The position numbers and the translations under genes are program-made. Under the pieces are notes generated by a model. It had not been told where the DNA came from. It did not search any database and saw nothing but the letters and a program-made list of their open reading frames with translations. Of a stretch of 64,000 nucleotides of DNA, positions 15,876 to 24,410 are shown piece by piece (position 1 is the stretch's first letter; each line of letters starts with the position of its first letter). The DNA is taken from assembly GCA_034931985.1 (NCBI GenBank), contig JAYGHB010000101.1, forward strand, positions 1 to 64,000. The letters are read 5' to 3'. Source of the DNA: Halotia wernerae (GTDB lineage: Bacteria; Cyanobacteriota; Cyanobacteriia; Cyanobacteriales; Nostocaceae).

Positions 15876-17429
15876 ATGGCTAAAATTAATCTAGATGCTC
15901 TGATTTCAAGAGAAGATTTTGAAGTAGAAGACAATATCAATTCAGGTACGAAAAAAGACAGAATTGCTATTGAAGATATCAAAGCTGATTCATTTTTCTT
16001 TACAAATATCCGAAAACCAGATTTCCAAAGAGAAACTAACGAATGGGATAAATACAAAGTTTGCGAATTTATAAAAAGTTTTATTGAGGGTGATTTAATA
16101 CCAGCTATTATTTTGTGGCGAAGTACAGGTGGCTATTTATTCGTAATTGACGGTAGCCATAGATTAAGTGCGTTGTCTGCTTGGGTAAATGACGATTATG
16201 GTGATGGTAAGATATCAAAGCTTTTCTATGATGGCGTAATTCCTGATGAACAAATAAAAGTTGCTGAAGAAACACGAAAATTAGTTAACAAAACAATCGG
16301 CTCATACGAAGATTCTCGGTTAGCTCTCACACACCCTGATAAAGTTAAACTGGAAGTTGCCAAATATGCAAAAAATCTAGCAGCAGTAGCAATTCAACTT
16401 CAATGGGTTGAAGGTGATGCAAGTAAAGCAGAAAGCTCATTCTTTAAAATTAATCAGCAAGCAGCCCCAATTGATAAAACTGAGCTAAAACTTTTAGAAT
16501 CTAGAAAAAAACCTAATAGCATTGCAGCACGCGCAATCATAAGAAGTGGTAGAGGTCACAAATATTGGTCATCCTTTTCAGATGAAATCCAAAATCAAAT
16601 ACAAAGCATAGCTAAAGAAATTAATGAAATACTTTTTGAACCCAAGTTGCAGAATACTATAAAAACTTTGGATATACCAATGGGAGGAAAATTATATTCT
16701 CCTCAAACACTACCACTAATTTTAGATTTTGTTAATATCGTTAATAATATAGATTTTAATAATAAGGGAGTTAATGATGACACAACAGGTGAAGCAACAA
16801 TACAATTTTTAAAGAATGTCAAAAAAATCGCATATAAATTAAATGGGAATCATCCCTCATCTCTAGGTTTGCACCCAATTGTATATTTTTATTCAAAAGA
16901 AGGAAGGCATAGAACCGTATCTTTCCTAGCCATTGTTGATTTTGTTATGGAACTAAATAAACGTAATAAAACTAATGATTTCATAGAAGTTAGGGAAAAA
17001 TTTGAGGAATTTCTCCTTAATAATGATTATTTAATTCAGCAGATTTACCTCAAGTATAGGTCTGTACAGAAGAGTTATAAATATCTATCAATTTTCTTTC
17101 AAGAAATGATTAATAATTTGAAAGCAGAAAAAACAATAAATGATGCGATATATTATATTATATCCAAAAATGATTTTAATTATTTAAATCTTCGTCAAAT
17201 CAGTCAAGAAAATAATTCATCTGCAAAAGACTTCGATGCAAATAAAAAGAGTGAAATTTATATAAGAAGTACATTACCAAACGCACCTAAATGTCATATC
17301 TGTCGTGGTTTTATCCATAGAAATTCAATTTCAATTGATCATATACAGCGCAAAGAAGATGGTGGCTTGGCGACTATAGATAATGGACAGCTAACACATC
17401 CGTACTGTAATACAGGATATAAAAATTAG
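15876..17429 (+). CDS. DUF262/ParB-like (DGxHR) protein with C-terminal HNH nuclease domain
   Basis: A 517-residue two-domain protein. The N-terminal part shows PDFQRETNEWDKYKVCEFIKS (about residues 47-67) and the ParB/DUF262-like phosphohydrolase motif FVIDGSHRLSALSAW (about 87-101). The C-terminus has an HNH endonuclease signature: CHIC (about 477-480), the IDHI box, GGLATIDNGQLTHPYCN (about 496-512). The fusion resembles GmrSD-type type IV restriction or related DNA-targeting proteins, so phage or plasmid defence is a reasonable inference, not proven. The gene is visibly AT-rich and Lys/Asn-rich compared with der, and is followed by a toxin-antitoxin pair, which suggests recent transfer. 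Confidence 0.75.
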   Translation: MAKINLDALISREDFEVEDNINSGTKKDRIAIEDIKADSFFFTNIRKPDFQRETNEWDKYKVCEFIKSFIEGDLIPAIILWRSTGGYLFVIDGSHRLSALSAWVNDDYGDGKISKLFYDGVIPDEQIKVAEETRKLVNKTIGSYEDSRLALTHPDKVKLEVAKYAKNLAAVAIQLQWVEGDASKAESSFFKINQQAAPIDKTELKLLESRKKPNSIAARAIIRSGRGHKYWSSFSDEIQNQIQSIAKEINEILFEPKLQNTIKTLDIPMGGKLYSPQTLPLILDFVNIVNNIDFNNKGVNDDTTGEATIQFLKNVKKIAYKLNGNHPSSLGLHPIVYFYSKEGRHRTVSFLAIVDFVMELNKRNKTNDFIEVREKFEEFLLNNDYLIQQIYLKYRSVQKSYKYLSIFFQEMINNLKAEKTINDAIYYIISKNDFNYLNLRQISQENNSSAKDFDANKKSEIYIRSTLPNAPKCHICRGFIHRNSISIDHIQRKEDGGLATIDNGQLTHPYCNTGYKN

Positions 17430-17446
17430 GCAATAGAGGTATCAAA

Positions 17447-17674
17447 ATGAAAACTGACAGTGAGAGAGAAAAGTTAATTCAAGATATTATCGTACTGCTT
17501 TACCAAGCTTACGACAGCACTTTAGATGAAATTTATGGTTTATTAAAAAAAATTGATGATGTAGAGGATGAAGAAGATTTAAAAGCCATGAAAGAAGCTA
17601 GAGAAGATATACGTATTAATGGTACTGTACCTTGGGAAGAGATACAAAATGAAATTAAAAAGGACGTTGCGTGA
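17447..17674 (+). CDS. antitoxin-like small acidic protein
   Basis: A 75-residue acidic protein (DDVEDEEDLKAMKEAREDIRINGTVPWEEI) directly before a RelE/ParE-like toxin. Its stop codon overlaps the toxin's GTG start (GTGA). The GTVPWEE tail is typical of antitoxins that wrap RelE-family toxins. No clear DNA-binding domain is visible. It is probably made in excess from the same message and autoregulates the pair, by analogy with other modules. Confidence 0.75.
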   Translation: MKTDSEREKLIQDIIVLLYQAYDSTLDEIYGLLKKIDDVEDEEDLKAMKEAREDIRINGTVPWEEIQNEIKKDVA

Positions 17675-17937
17675 CTTACCGCGTAGAGTTTTCCAAAGGT
17701 GCAAGAAAACAATTTAGAAAATTATCCCTAAATATACAGGAGCGTATACAAATTCAAATTAATCAATTAGTAATAGAGCCTCGTCCAAGCGGGGTGATAA
17801 AATTACAAAATGAAGAAAATCTATATCGTATTCGAGTGGGTGACTATCGTGTAGTATACGAAATTTTTGATGATATTTTATTGGTAACTGTAATCAAAGT
17901 AAAACACCGAAGTCAAGTTTATAAAGAAAACAGTTGA
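17671..17937 (+). CDS. RelE/ParE-family toxin
   Basis: An 88-residue protein with the plasmid-stabilisation/RelE fold: YRVEFSKGARKQFRKLS (residues 3-19), then EPRPSGVIKLQ (36-46), LYRIRVGDYRVVYEIFDD (51-68) and the C-terminal VIKVKHRSQVY. These residues match the RNA-cleaving RelE group (Arg and Lys in RIRVGDYRVVY). The start is GTG at 17671, translationally coupled to the antitoxin. The likely activity is ribosome-dependent mRNA cleavage. Confidence 0.86.
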   Translation: MTYRVEFSKGARKQFRKLSLNIQERIQIQINQLVIEPRPSGVIKLQNEENLYRIRVGDYRVVYEIFDDILLVTVIKVKHRSQVYKENS

Positions 17938-18067
17938 TAAATAAAAATAGTAATTTCCTACAGTATTTAAACTAATAAAATAAAAAGTCGGGGATCTTTT
18001 CGGGGTTATTTTTGTTCGTAGAATAGTGAATGCAAAGCCCTGGCTTTCTACTACCCAGCACTCAAAC

Positions 18068-18994
18068 ATGGACTTACTGCGATCGCTTCCACTTGGACTC
18101 TACCTAGAACAACCGCAAACTTGGTTACATAAACTCGATCCACGAGTCAAGATTTTTTGGTTAATGAGCTTTTTAACAAGCTACAGTTTTGCCAATAACC
18201 AGTGGCGCATACTGCTGGTAGCATTATTAATTATTTTTACCTTAGTTGCCAAAATTCCCCGCAGAGTATGGCAACAGCAGATGGGTTGGCTATTAACACT
18301 TTCGTTTTTAGTCTTATTTATTGCAGCCGTGAGTCCCGATGGACTAGGTATAGATTATCAACCGCGTCTGCCAGCTAATGAACAAGTTTTGCTCCAGCAA
18401 CCAAATACAAATAATACCAAAGTTGCTACAGAGCAAGTCATTAATACTAAAAAGTACAGCTATGTATTATTTCATAAAGGGCCAGTCAAAGTTACTCGCC
18501 GTTCTTTAGATTTGGCAGTGCGCCTCAGTACAATTTTATTTACCGTGATTTACAGCACCAACCTATATCTACTCACAACCGCACCAGAAGAAATCACGAC
18601 TGCCATAGAAACTTTAATGCAGCCTCTACGACGGTTCAAGATACCTGTAACTGAAATTACTTTGACTTTAACTTTGTCTTTGCGATTTATTCCCCTAGTT
18701 TTAGAAGAAGTGCAAAACTTAGCTCGTTCTGTAATGACAAGGGCAATTAATTGGAAAAAGCTGGGATTAAAAGGAGCGTTTAAAGTTTGGATGATAGTCG
18801 CAGAAAGATTGTTAGAAAACTTGTTACTCCGGGCAGAGCAAATGGCTAGTGCAATGATGGTGCGCGGTTTTACCAGTCCGAACGAACACCGTGTCAAGTG
18901 GCATGAATTAAGGCTCAAAGCGCGAGACTGGCTAGCAATTGCAATGTTGACTTTGTTTTGGGGAGTGCGGGTAGTTTTAGGAAATCAGTTTTGA
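18068..18994 (+). CDS. CbiQ/EcfT family energy-coupling factor transmembrane protein
   Basis: A 308-residue membrane protein of the T-component family that couples ATPases to vitamin or metal-binding S-components. Start placed at ATG 18068 (MDLLRSLPLGLYLEQPQTWLH), where homologues begin; an upstream in-frame ATG exists at 18026. Diagnostic features are DPRVKIFWLMSF near the N-terminus, several hydrophobic helices, and the cytoplasmic coupling motifs at the C-terminal side (RAEQMASAMMVRGF, the Ala-Arg-Gly type signature). No EcfA ATPase or S-component lies beside it, so it probably uses a shared ATPase. Confidence 0.87.
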   Translation: MDLLRSLPLGLYLEQPQTWLHKLDPRVKIFWLMSFLTSYSFANNQWRILLVALLIIFTLVAKIPRRVWQQQMGWLLTLSFLVLFIAAVSPDGLGIDYQPRLPANEQVLLQQPNTNNTKVATEQVINTKKYSYVLFHKGPVKVTRRSLDLAVRLSTILFTVIYSTNLYLLTTAPEEITTAIETLMQPLRRFKIPVTEITLTLTLSLRFIPLVLEEVQNLARSVMTRAINWKKLGLKGAFKVWMIVAERLLENLLLRAEQMASAMMVRGFTSPNEHRVKWHELRLKARDWLAIAMLTLFWGVRVVLGNQF

Positions 18995-19003
18995 AAAGGG
19001 GTA

Positions 19004-19090
19004 TGCCTTTGGGAATTAAAAATTAAAAATTAAAAATTAAAAATGAAATCAATTCAATTCTTAATTGAGCGAAGCATGAGGCATGGGAGA
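19004..19090 (+). repeat. dispersed repeat with ATTAAAA tandem units
   Basis: TGCCTTTGGGAATTAAAAATTAAAAATT.. ..GAGCGAAGCATGAGGCATGGG. The same consensus occurs inverted at 55485-55558 and partly at 10325-10375. It contains four tandem copies of a 7-bp ATTAAAA unit. Confidence 0.6.
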
Positions 19091-19122
19091 GTAACTAATG
19101 ATTATTGACTATTGACTAAATT

Positions 19123-20529
19123 ATGACCAAACCTTGGTATTGGCGATCGCTTCCGTTAGAAAATCGTACTGGTTCTGAAGTTTTCGCGGCTCTGTTTCGC
19201 TCTAATACTGCATCTAAAATTGCCACCCTCCTAGAAAGTCCCTACCCAACGCCAACCAACCAACCCCAACTCAGTCGATATTCTATCTGTGCAGGCGCTC
19301 CTCGGATAGTAAATCAAGTTCCGCAGATGTGGACACCACCACTAGGAACAGTTTTCCCCTTCCTAGAAAACTTGCTACAAAGTAGAAACTCTCCCCTTGC
19401 TTCCCCTGTCTCCCCACCTCCCCACCTCCCCTTCACAGGTGGTTGGCTAGGATGGCTAGGCTATGACATTGCTTGGGAAATTGAACAGCTACCCTATGGA
19501 AAGTCTGATAATCTGCCGTTTCCGGTAGCTTTTTGGTACGAACCAGATGCTTTTGCCATTTTGGATCACGCGCAACAAATTTTGTGGCTAGCAGCTAGTG
19601 AAATTGGCAATATCGATGGCTTAGAAACTCGGTTAGCAAGAAAAGATAGGGACGATTCCCCTAATTCTCTCACCTTTGCACCTGAGTTATTGACATCTCA
19701 ACCAGATTATGAAACAGCTGTTAAACGTGCCAAAAAATACATTCAGGCTGGAGAAATATTTCAGGCGAATCTTTCTTTAAGATTTGTCGCCACCACATCG
19801 GCTTCTGGCTGGTCAATTTACCAAGCTTTGCAAAAAATTAATCCTTCACCCTTTGCTAGCTATTGGCAAACGCCTTGGGGAGAAGTGATTAGCTGTTCAC
19901 CAGAACGTCTGGTACTATTACAAAATCGGCAAGCGCAAACCAGACCAATCGCCGGGACGCGATCGCGTGGTGTTACCCCAGAACAAGATGATCAATTGGC
20001 ACAAGAACTACTCAGCAATACCAAAGAACGTGCAGAACACATCATGCTGGTAGATCTAGAACGCAACGATTTAGGGCGTGTTTGCGAATATGGAACAGTA
20101 AATGTCGATGAATTGCTGACAATCGAGCGATATAGCCACGTTATGCACCTTGTCAGCAACATCCAAGGTACTTTAAGATGCGAATGCACTGCCATTGATT
20201 TGATTCGTGCCTTGTTCCCCGGTGGCACAATCACAGGATGTCCTAAAGTTCGCTGCATGGAAATCATTGAAGAACTAGAACCCATGCGACGTAGTTTATT
20301 CTACGGTTCTTGTGGCTATTTAGATTGGCGAGGCAACTTAGACTTAAATATCTTGATCCGCACCCTGCTACTAACCCCCTCATCTACCCACTTCCCACTC
20401 AACACCGTCTGGGGACAAGTGGGAGCTGGAATTGTCGCAGACAGCAATCCCGAAAGAGAATGGTATGAATCTCTGCACAAAGCACAGGCACAACTAGCAG
20501 CCCTTAAAATGCTCAATCCCAAGTGTTAA
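19123..20529 (+). CDS. chorismate-binding enzyme, anthranilate/aminodeoxychorismate synthase component I family
   Basis: A 468-residue protein of the TrpE/PabB/menaquinone-specific group that aminates chorismate. Conserved C-terminal catalytic motifs: FQANLSLRF (about residues 212-220), SCSPERL, RPIAGTRSRG (about 278-287), ERAEHIMLVDLERNDLGRV, ALFPGGTITGCPKVRCMEII and YGSCGYLDWRG. The Ala in PIAGT is the anthranilate-type residue; aminodeoxychorismate synthases of the classical type have Lys there. The N-terminal half is shorter and lacks the clear Trp-feedback signature, so it may be PabB with a changed motif. I therefore do not name it. Confidence 0.88.
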   Translation: MTKPWYWRSLPLENRTGSEVFAALFRSNTASKIATLLESPYPTPTNQPQLSRYSICAGAPRIVNQVPQMWTPPLGTVFPFLENLLQSRNSPLASPVSPPPHLPFTGGWLGWLGYDIAWEIEQLPYGKSDNLPFPVAFWYEPDAFAILDHAQQILWLAASEIGNIDGLETRLARKDRDDSPNSLTFAPELLTSQPDYETAVKRAKKYIQAGEIFQANLSLRFVATTSASGWSIYQALQKINPSPFASYWQTPWGEVISCSPERLVLLQNRQAQTRPIAGTRSRGVTPEQDDQLAQELLSNTKERAEHIMLVDLERNDLGRVCEYGTVNVDELLTIERYSHVMHLVSNIQGTLRCECTAIDLIRALFPGGTITGCPKVRCMEIIEELEPMRRSLFYGSCGYLDWRGNLDLNILIRTLLLTPSSTHFPLNTVWGQVGAGIVADSNPEREWYESLHKAQAQLAALKMLNPKC

Positions 20530-21285
20530 TGAAGAGGAGCATGGGGAGCAGAGGAGCAGAGGAGATGAAGAAAAAATAACCAATTAATTCCCCAATGCCC
20601 AATACCCAATGCCTTATTCCCTATTCCTGAGCTATTTTGCGCCACAAAGCAATAATTATGGCAACATTGAAAGAAGCTAGAGCAAATAGAAGCTATGTAG
20701 ATGCTTCTGCGGCAGCTAAAAGCAGGGTGGGTTGACTTTTGCCCTTGGGCGCGCTTAAAGAGGTGTATCTTGTTGCCACAGGGAAAATCAAGCAAAATGG
20801 TCAAGACTTTCTGGTTTAGCAATTGCAGCTGAGTATGATTCGTCAATGACAAACTGCGATCTCTTTGCGGGTTCTGTTGCCCAACCTACCTCAAAGGCTT
20901 GGCAACACCAGACTATCGCCTCTGTTGTACTATTTTGCTTGCCTATGGCTAACTTTGTCTGCCCATGAAGAATTAGATCAAGGTCTTCATAACCGTTATT
21001 CAACGGCAAAAATTGCTGAGTTTCACGTAACTCTGCCCAAATATTCTGACGAAAGAGAGTTATTATCGTCTGGATGTTTGTACTTATCTGCAAAAAGATA
21101 CAGCTGTTGCCAAGTAGCTTAGGACATAAGCTGATCATAAAACCTTGACACCAAGAGACTTTTAAGTCTATCCCCCTTCGGGTGACCCCAAGACCGCAGT
21201 GGCTCCCTTTGGGAGAAGACCGCACTGCTTCACCTGTACCCTGTACCCTGTACCCTGCTATACATACTCCTACCTTGACTACTAA
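20530..21285. other. long spacer with decayed sequence and dispersed repeats
   Basis: No convincing gene is seen. A minus-strand frame at 20788-21225 reads as possibly coding over part of its length (TQQFLPLNNGYEDLDLI, EAIVWCCQAFEVG), but has no credible start and may be a remnant. The segment 21113-21170 (GACATAAGCTGATCATAAAA..GAGACTTTTAAG) is repeated at 53254-53313. It is followed by three tandem CCCTGTA heptamers (21237-21262). Confidence 0.45.
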
Positions 21286-21564
21286 ATGAATCCAGAAAAC
21301 TCAGAAACTTACATAAATCATCCAACTTGGGGTTTGCTTTATCGGATCTGCATGGTTGACGAAAACCAAGATCTGTTCACTACACTTTATGCCCAAAGGT
21401 TGTTTTTTTTAGTTGCAAATGACGTTAAAGGTATTAAATTTCAGCCTATAGGACGTACAGAGGCTAGAATGTTGTTGGAAAATCGCTTGCGTACTTTGCG
21501 TCGCAGTGGTCAATCTCAGGAGTACGATCAGCTTCAGAGTGTTTTCCAACGCACCTTCCAATGA
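21286..21564 (+). CDS. pipX: PII-interacting coactivator PipX
   Basis: A 92-residue Tudor-like protein that links nitrogen status to NtcA. It binds the 2-oxoglutarate-loaded NtcA regulator to activate nitrogen genes and is sequestered by PII when ammonium is plentiful. The sequence shows the family core YINHPTWGLLYRICMV, FTTLYAQRLFFLVANDVKGIKFQPIGRTEARMLLENRLRTLRRSG and the EYDQLQSVFQRTF tail, and the length (89-92) fits. Its stop codon overlaps the pipY start by 4 bp, the conserved cyanobacterial arrangement. Confidence 0.96.
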   Translation: MNPENSETYINHPTWGLLYRICMVDENQDLFTTLYAQRLFFLVANDVKGIKFQPIGRTEARMLLENRLRTLRRSGQSQEYDQLQSVFQRTFQ

Positions 21565-22229
21565 CCAGTTCGATTAGCGAACGTATTACCACAATTCGCG
21601 CCTCACTTCCACCTTCAGTACGATTGATTGCTATCAGTAAGCAAGTTCCGACTGAGGTCATTCGATCTGCATATAACGCCGGAATCCGCGATTTCGGCGA
21701 AAATCGTATCCAAGAAGCTGCCAGGAAACAAGCCGAATTGCAAGACTTATCGGATATTACCTGGCACTTTATTGGACATTTGCAAAGCAATAAAGCCAAA
21801 AAAGCTATTGAACTATTTCCTTGGATTCATTCTGTGGATAACTTGAAGTTGGCACAGCGCTTAAATCAATTAGCGCAAGAGCTAGGAGTTAGTCCTCAAG
21901 CTTGCCTACAAGTGAAAATTCTCCCCGACCCCAATAAGTCAGGTTGGAGTGTGTCAGAACTATTAGCTGACTTACCTGCACTTAATCAGTGTAAATTTTT
22001 ACAAATTCAAGGTTTGATGACAATTCCGCCTCAAGGATTAAATAATGCGGAGATATTTAATGTGTTTAATATTACTCGCCAGTTAGCCAAAGAAATCCAA
22101 GAACAAAATTGGTCTCACATTAAAATGGAGCAGCTATCGATGGGAATGTCAGGCGACTACCAACTAGCAGTGCAAGCTGGAGCAACGATGGTAAGATTAG
22201 GAACCATCTTGTTTGGCGATCGCACTTAG
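21561..22229 (+). CDS. pipY: YggS family PLP-binding protein PipY
   Basis: A 222-residue single-domain fold-III PLP protein that maintains pyridoxal-phosphate and amino-acid homeostasis and is co-transcribed with pipX. PLP-Lys is in LIAISKQVP (residue 27), the phosphate and cofactor contacts in GIRDFGENRIQEA, and downstream motifs are WHFIGHLQSNKAKKAI, IHSVDNLKLAQ, GLMTIPP and MGMSGDYQLAVQAGATMVRLGTILFG. It has the normal family length. The ATG overlaps the pipX stop (ATGA), implying translational coupling. Confidence 0.95.
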   Translation: MTSSISERITTIRASLPPSVRLIAISKQVPTEVIRSAYNAGIRDFGENRIQEAARKQAELQDLSDITWHFIGHLQSNKAKKAIELFPWIHSVDNLKLAQRLNQLAQELGVSPQACLQVKILPDPNKSGWSVSELLADLPALNQCKFLQIQGLMTIPPQGLNNAEIFNVFNITRQLAKEIQEQNWSHIKMEQLSMGMSGDYQLAVQAGATMVRLGTILFGDRT

Positions 22230-22592
22230 CGTTTGGGTTCCTGTATTTTAGGTTCAGTATCAATAGCAATAGGCATAACATACAGACGTTTGTTATACAA
22301 TACTAGTGCATAATTATACAGAAAAATTAGTTTAAAAAAACGTGACTGTTAAGAAAAAAGGAGCTAAACTCAGTTTTATTTCGGACAATCATTAGGATAT
22401 AATCTTGACTCATTATTGTATCTAGGTTAATCTACAGGCGTTGCCAACAGCGCCAGTTCATCACCTATAGCTGTGATAGAGGCTACAAGCAGCGATAAAA
22501 TTATGAGGTTGTCCATTTTTTGTAGCAATCAAAGTTGGCTACATTAATTCATAGCCACCCCCATAAGGGTAATTCTTACCAGGAGCGAAACA
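22230..22592. promoter_or_regulatory. spacer and probable promoter region upstream of sepF
   Basis: A 363-bp AT-rich region that probably contains the sepF promoter. I see no convincing sigma-70 pair or operator. A good ribosome binding site (AGGAG at 22581-22585) precedes the sepF ATG by 7 bp. Confidence 0.4.
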
Positions 22593-23195
22593 ATGAACAA
22601 TATATTTTCCAAACTTCGAGACTTTGTAGGTCTCAATGAACAGGTGGAATACGAGTATTACGAAGAAGAGGCAGATACAGATAATTATCAAAATCTGTAT
22701 CAGCAAGAAAATCCCCAGCCAGTAGCAGCAGAAGCCACCGCCCAAAATCGACGTTGGCGAGAACCCGTGACTACAATGGGTGATGATGTAGCAGCAGCAG
22801 GATCAAAGTCTACAATGGGGAATGTGATTGGTATGCCAGGAGCAATTAACGGAATTTCAGAAGTATTAGTGCTTGAACCTCGTACATTTGAAGAAATGCC
22901 TCAAGCAATTCAAGCTTTAAGAGAGCGCAAGTCAGTAGTGTTAAACTTAACGATCATGGACCCTGATCAAGCACAACGGGCAGTAGATTTTGTTGCAGGT
23001 GGGACTTACGCACTCGATGGACATCAAGAACGTATTGGAGAAAGTATCTTTTTGTTTACACCTAGCTGTGTGCAAGTTAGCACCCAAGGTGGAGTTATTC
23101 ATGAAGTGCCACAACCACCAGCCCGCCCTGCACGTCCCGCCGCAACTAATGCAACTCCGGCTTGGGGCAACGAAACCAACCGGATGGCACAGTAA
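22593..23195 (+). CDS. sepF: cell division protein SepF (Cdv2)
   Basis: A 200-residue FtsZ-membrane linker. The N-terminal amphipathic helix (MNNIFSKLRDFVGL) is expected to insert in the membrane, an acidic variable linker follows (about residues 15-75), and the SepF core (about 88-165) shows VLVLEPRTFEEMPQAIQALRERKSVVLNLTIMDPDQAQRAVDFVAGGTYALDG. The C-terminal tail is Pro/Ala-rich. It sits between pipXY and proC, the order seen in many cyanobacteria. Confidence 0.96.
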   Translation: MNNIFSKLRDFVGLNEQVEYEYYEEEADTDNYQNLYQQENPQPVAAEATAQNRRWREPVTTMGDDVAAAGSKSTMGNVIGMPGAINGISEVLVLEPRTFEEMPQAIQALRERKSVVLNLTIMDPDQAQRAVDFVAGGTYALDGHQERIGESIFLFTPSCVQVSTQGGVIHEVPQPPARPARPAATNATPAWGNETNRMAQ

Positions 23196-23338
23196 AGTTA
23201 AACTAGTCAATAGTCCAGAGTCAAGAGTTTTTGATTCTTGTGCGGGCGAGTTTAACTGTATATAGTATTATACCATATATTGATGGATTAAATTCGCCCA
23301 TACCTAACTATTAACTAATGACTATTGACTATTAAGTA

Positions 23339-24151
23339 ATGACTATTAAATTTGGTTTAATTGGTGGCGGGGTAATGGGAGAAGCGCTATTATCTCGCCT
23401 TATTGCGCGTGGGATTTATCAACCTTCAGAAGTCATAGTTAGTGAACCCTTATCGACACGCCAAGTTTTCTTGCAGCAGAAATATGATGTGGCTGTAACT
23501 ACAGATAATGGCTTGGTATTTACTCAAGCAACCGAAGTAATACTCCTGGCAGTAAAGCCGCAAGTATTCAGTGCGATCGCTCAAGAATTAGTAGATATTA
23601 TTACTATAGAAATCTCACCCCTAGTCATTTCTATTTTGGCAGGGGTATCTTTAAATCAGTTAGAAGCTGCGTTTCCACAATTACCTGTAATTAGAGCCAT
23701 GCCCAATACACCAGCAACAGTAGGGGCAGGAATTACCGCTATATGTTTAGGTGCATACACCCACGCCAAGCACCAGCAAATAGCACAGCAAATTTTTTCG
23801 GCGGTAGGAGAAGTTGTAGAAGTTTCTGAAACGTTGATGGATGCAGTCACAGGATTATCTGGTAGTGGCCCTGCTTACGTAGCTTTAATGACAGAAGCAC
23901 TTGCTGACGGAGGAGTAGCAGCAGGTTTACCCAGAGGCATCGCCAATCAGCTAGCCTTGCAAACTGTACTAGGAACAGCGAAACTATTAGAAGAAAGCAA
24001 AATGCACCCAGCACAACTTAAAGACCGCGTTACCAGTCCCGGCGGTACTACCATTGCTGGCATTGCCCAACTAGAACGCTCAGGTTTTCGCTCAGCTTTA
24101 ATTGAAGCTGTGAAAGTGGCTGCACAACGCTCTCAAGAACTGGGAAAATAG
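23339..24151 (+). CDS. proC: pyrroline-5-carboxylate reductase
   Basis: A 270-residue enzyme for the last step of proline synthesis (NAD(P)H reduction of pyrroline-5-carboxylate). The N-terminal dinucleotide fold is FGLIGGGVMGEALLSRL (residues 5-21), AVKPQVF is around 76, VIRAMPNTPATVGAGITAI around 120, and the C-terminal signature GSGPAYVALMTEALADGGVAAGLPR and KDRVTSPGGTTIAGIAQLERSGFR around 173-249. It lies 143 bp downstream of sepF. Length and motifs are complete. Confidence 0.97.
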   Translation: MTIKFGLIGGGVMGEALLSRLIARGIYQPSEVIVSEPLSTRQVFLQQKYDVAVTTDNGLVFTQATEVILLAVKPQVFSAIAQELVDIITIEISPLVISILAGVSLNQLEAAFPQLPVIRAMPNTPATVGAGITAICLGAYTHAKHQQIAQQIFSAVGEVVEVSETLMDAVTGLSGSGPAYVALMTEALADGGVAAGLPRGIANQLALQTVLGTAKLLEESKMHPAQLKDRVTSPGGTTIAGIAQLERSGFRSALIEAVKVAAQRSQELGK

Positions 24152-24410
24152 TCAGTGGTGAGGCAGCGCTGCGTTCGCGTAGCGTCTCGTAGAGAAGAGA
24201 AGTGCCTTGCGCGGGTTCCCAAGGCAGCTTTTGGGGAGAAACTTCCTCCCAAAACGTGCCGCCGCGTTGTGGCAACTTCGGGGAGGGTTAGCCCGACCCA
24301 GGCGACTGCATTCCCGAAGGGTCAGTTGTAAACGACTGACAACTTACATCTAACGAAGTTGACAAAAGACTCGTTAATATAGTAAACAATCTGGTTGCAA
24401 ATGTGATTGA
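24152..24410. repeat. spacer made of small dispersed repeats
   Basis: The GC-rich block 24160-24330 contains GCGTTCGCGTAGCGTCTCGTAG, CCTTGCGCGGGTTCCCAAGG, CCGAAGGG and similar arm-rich motifs typical of Nostoc small dispersed repeats. No gene is seen. Confidence 0.5.
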
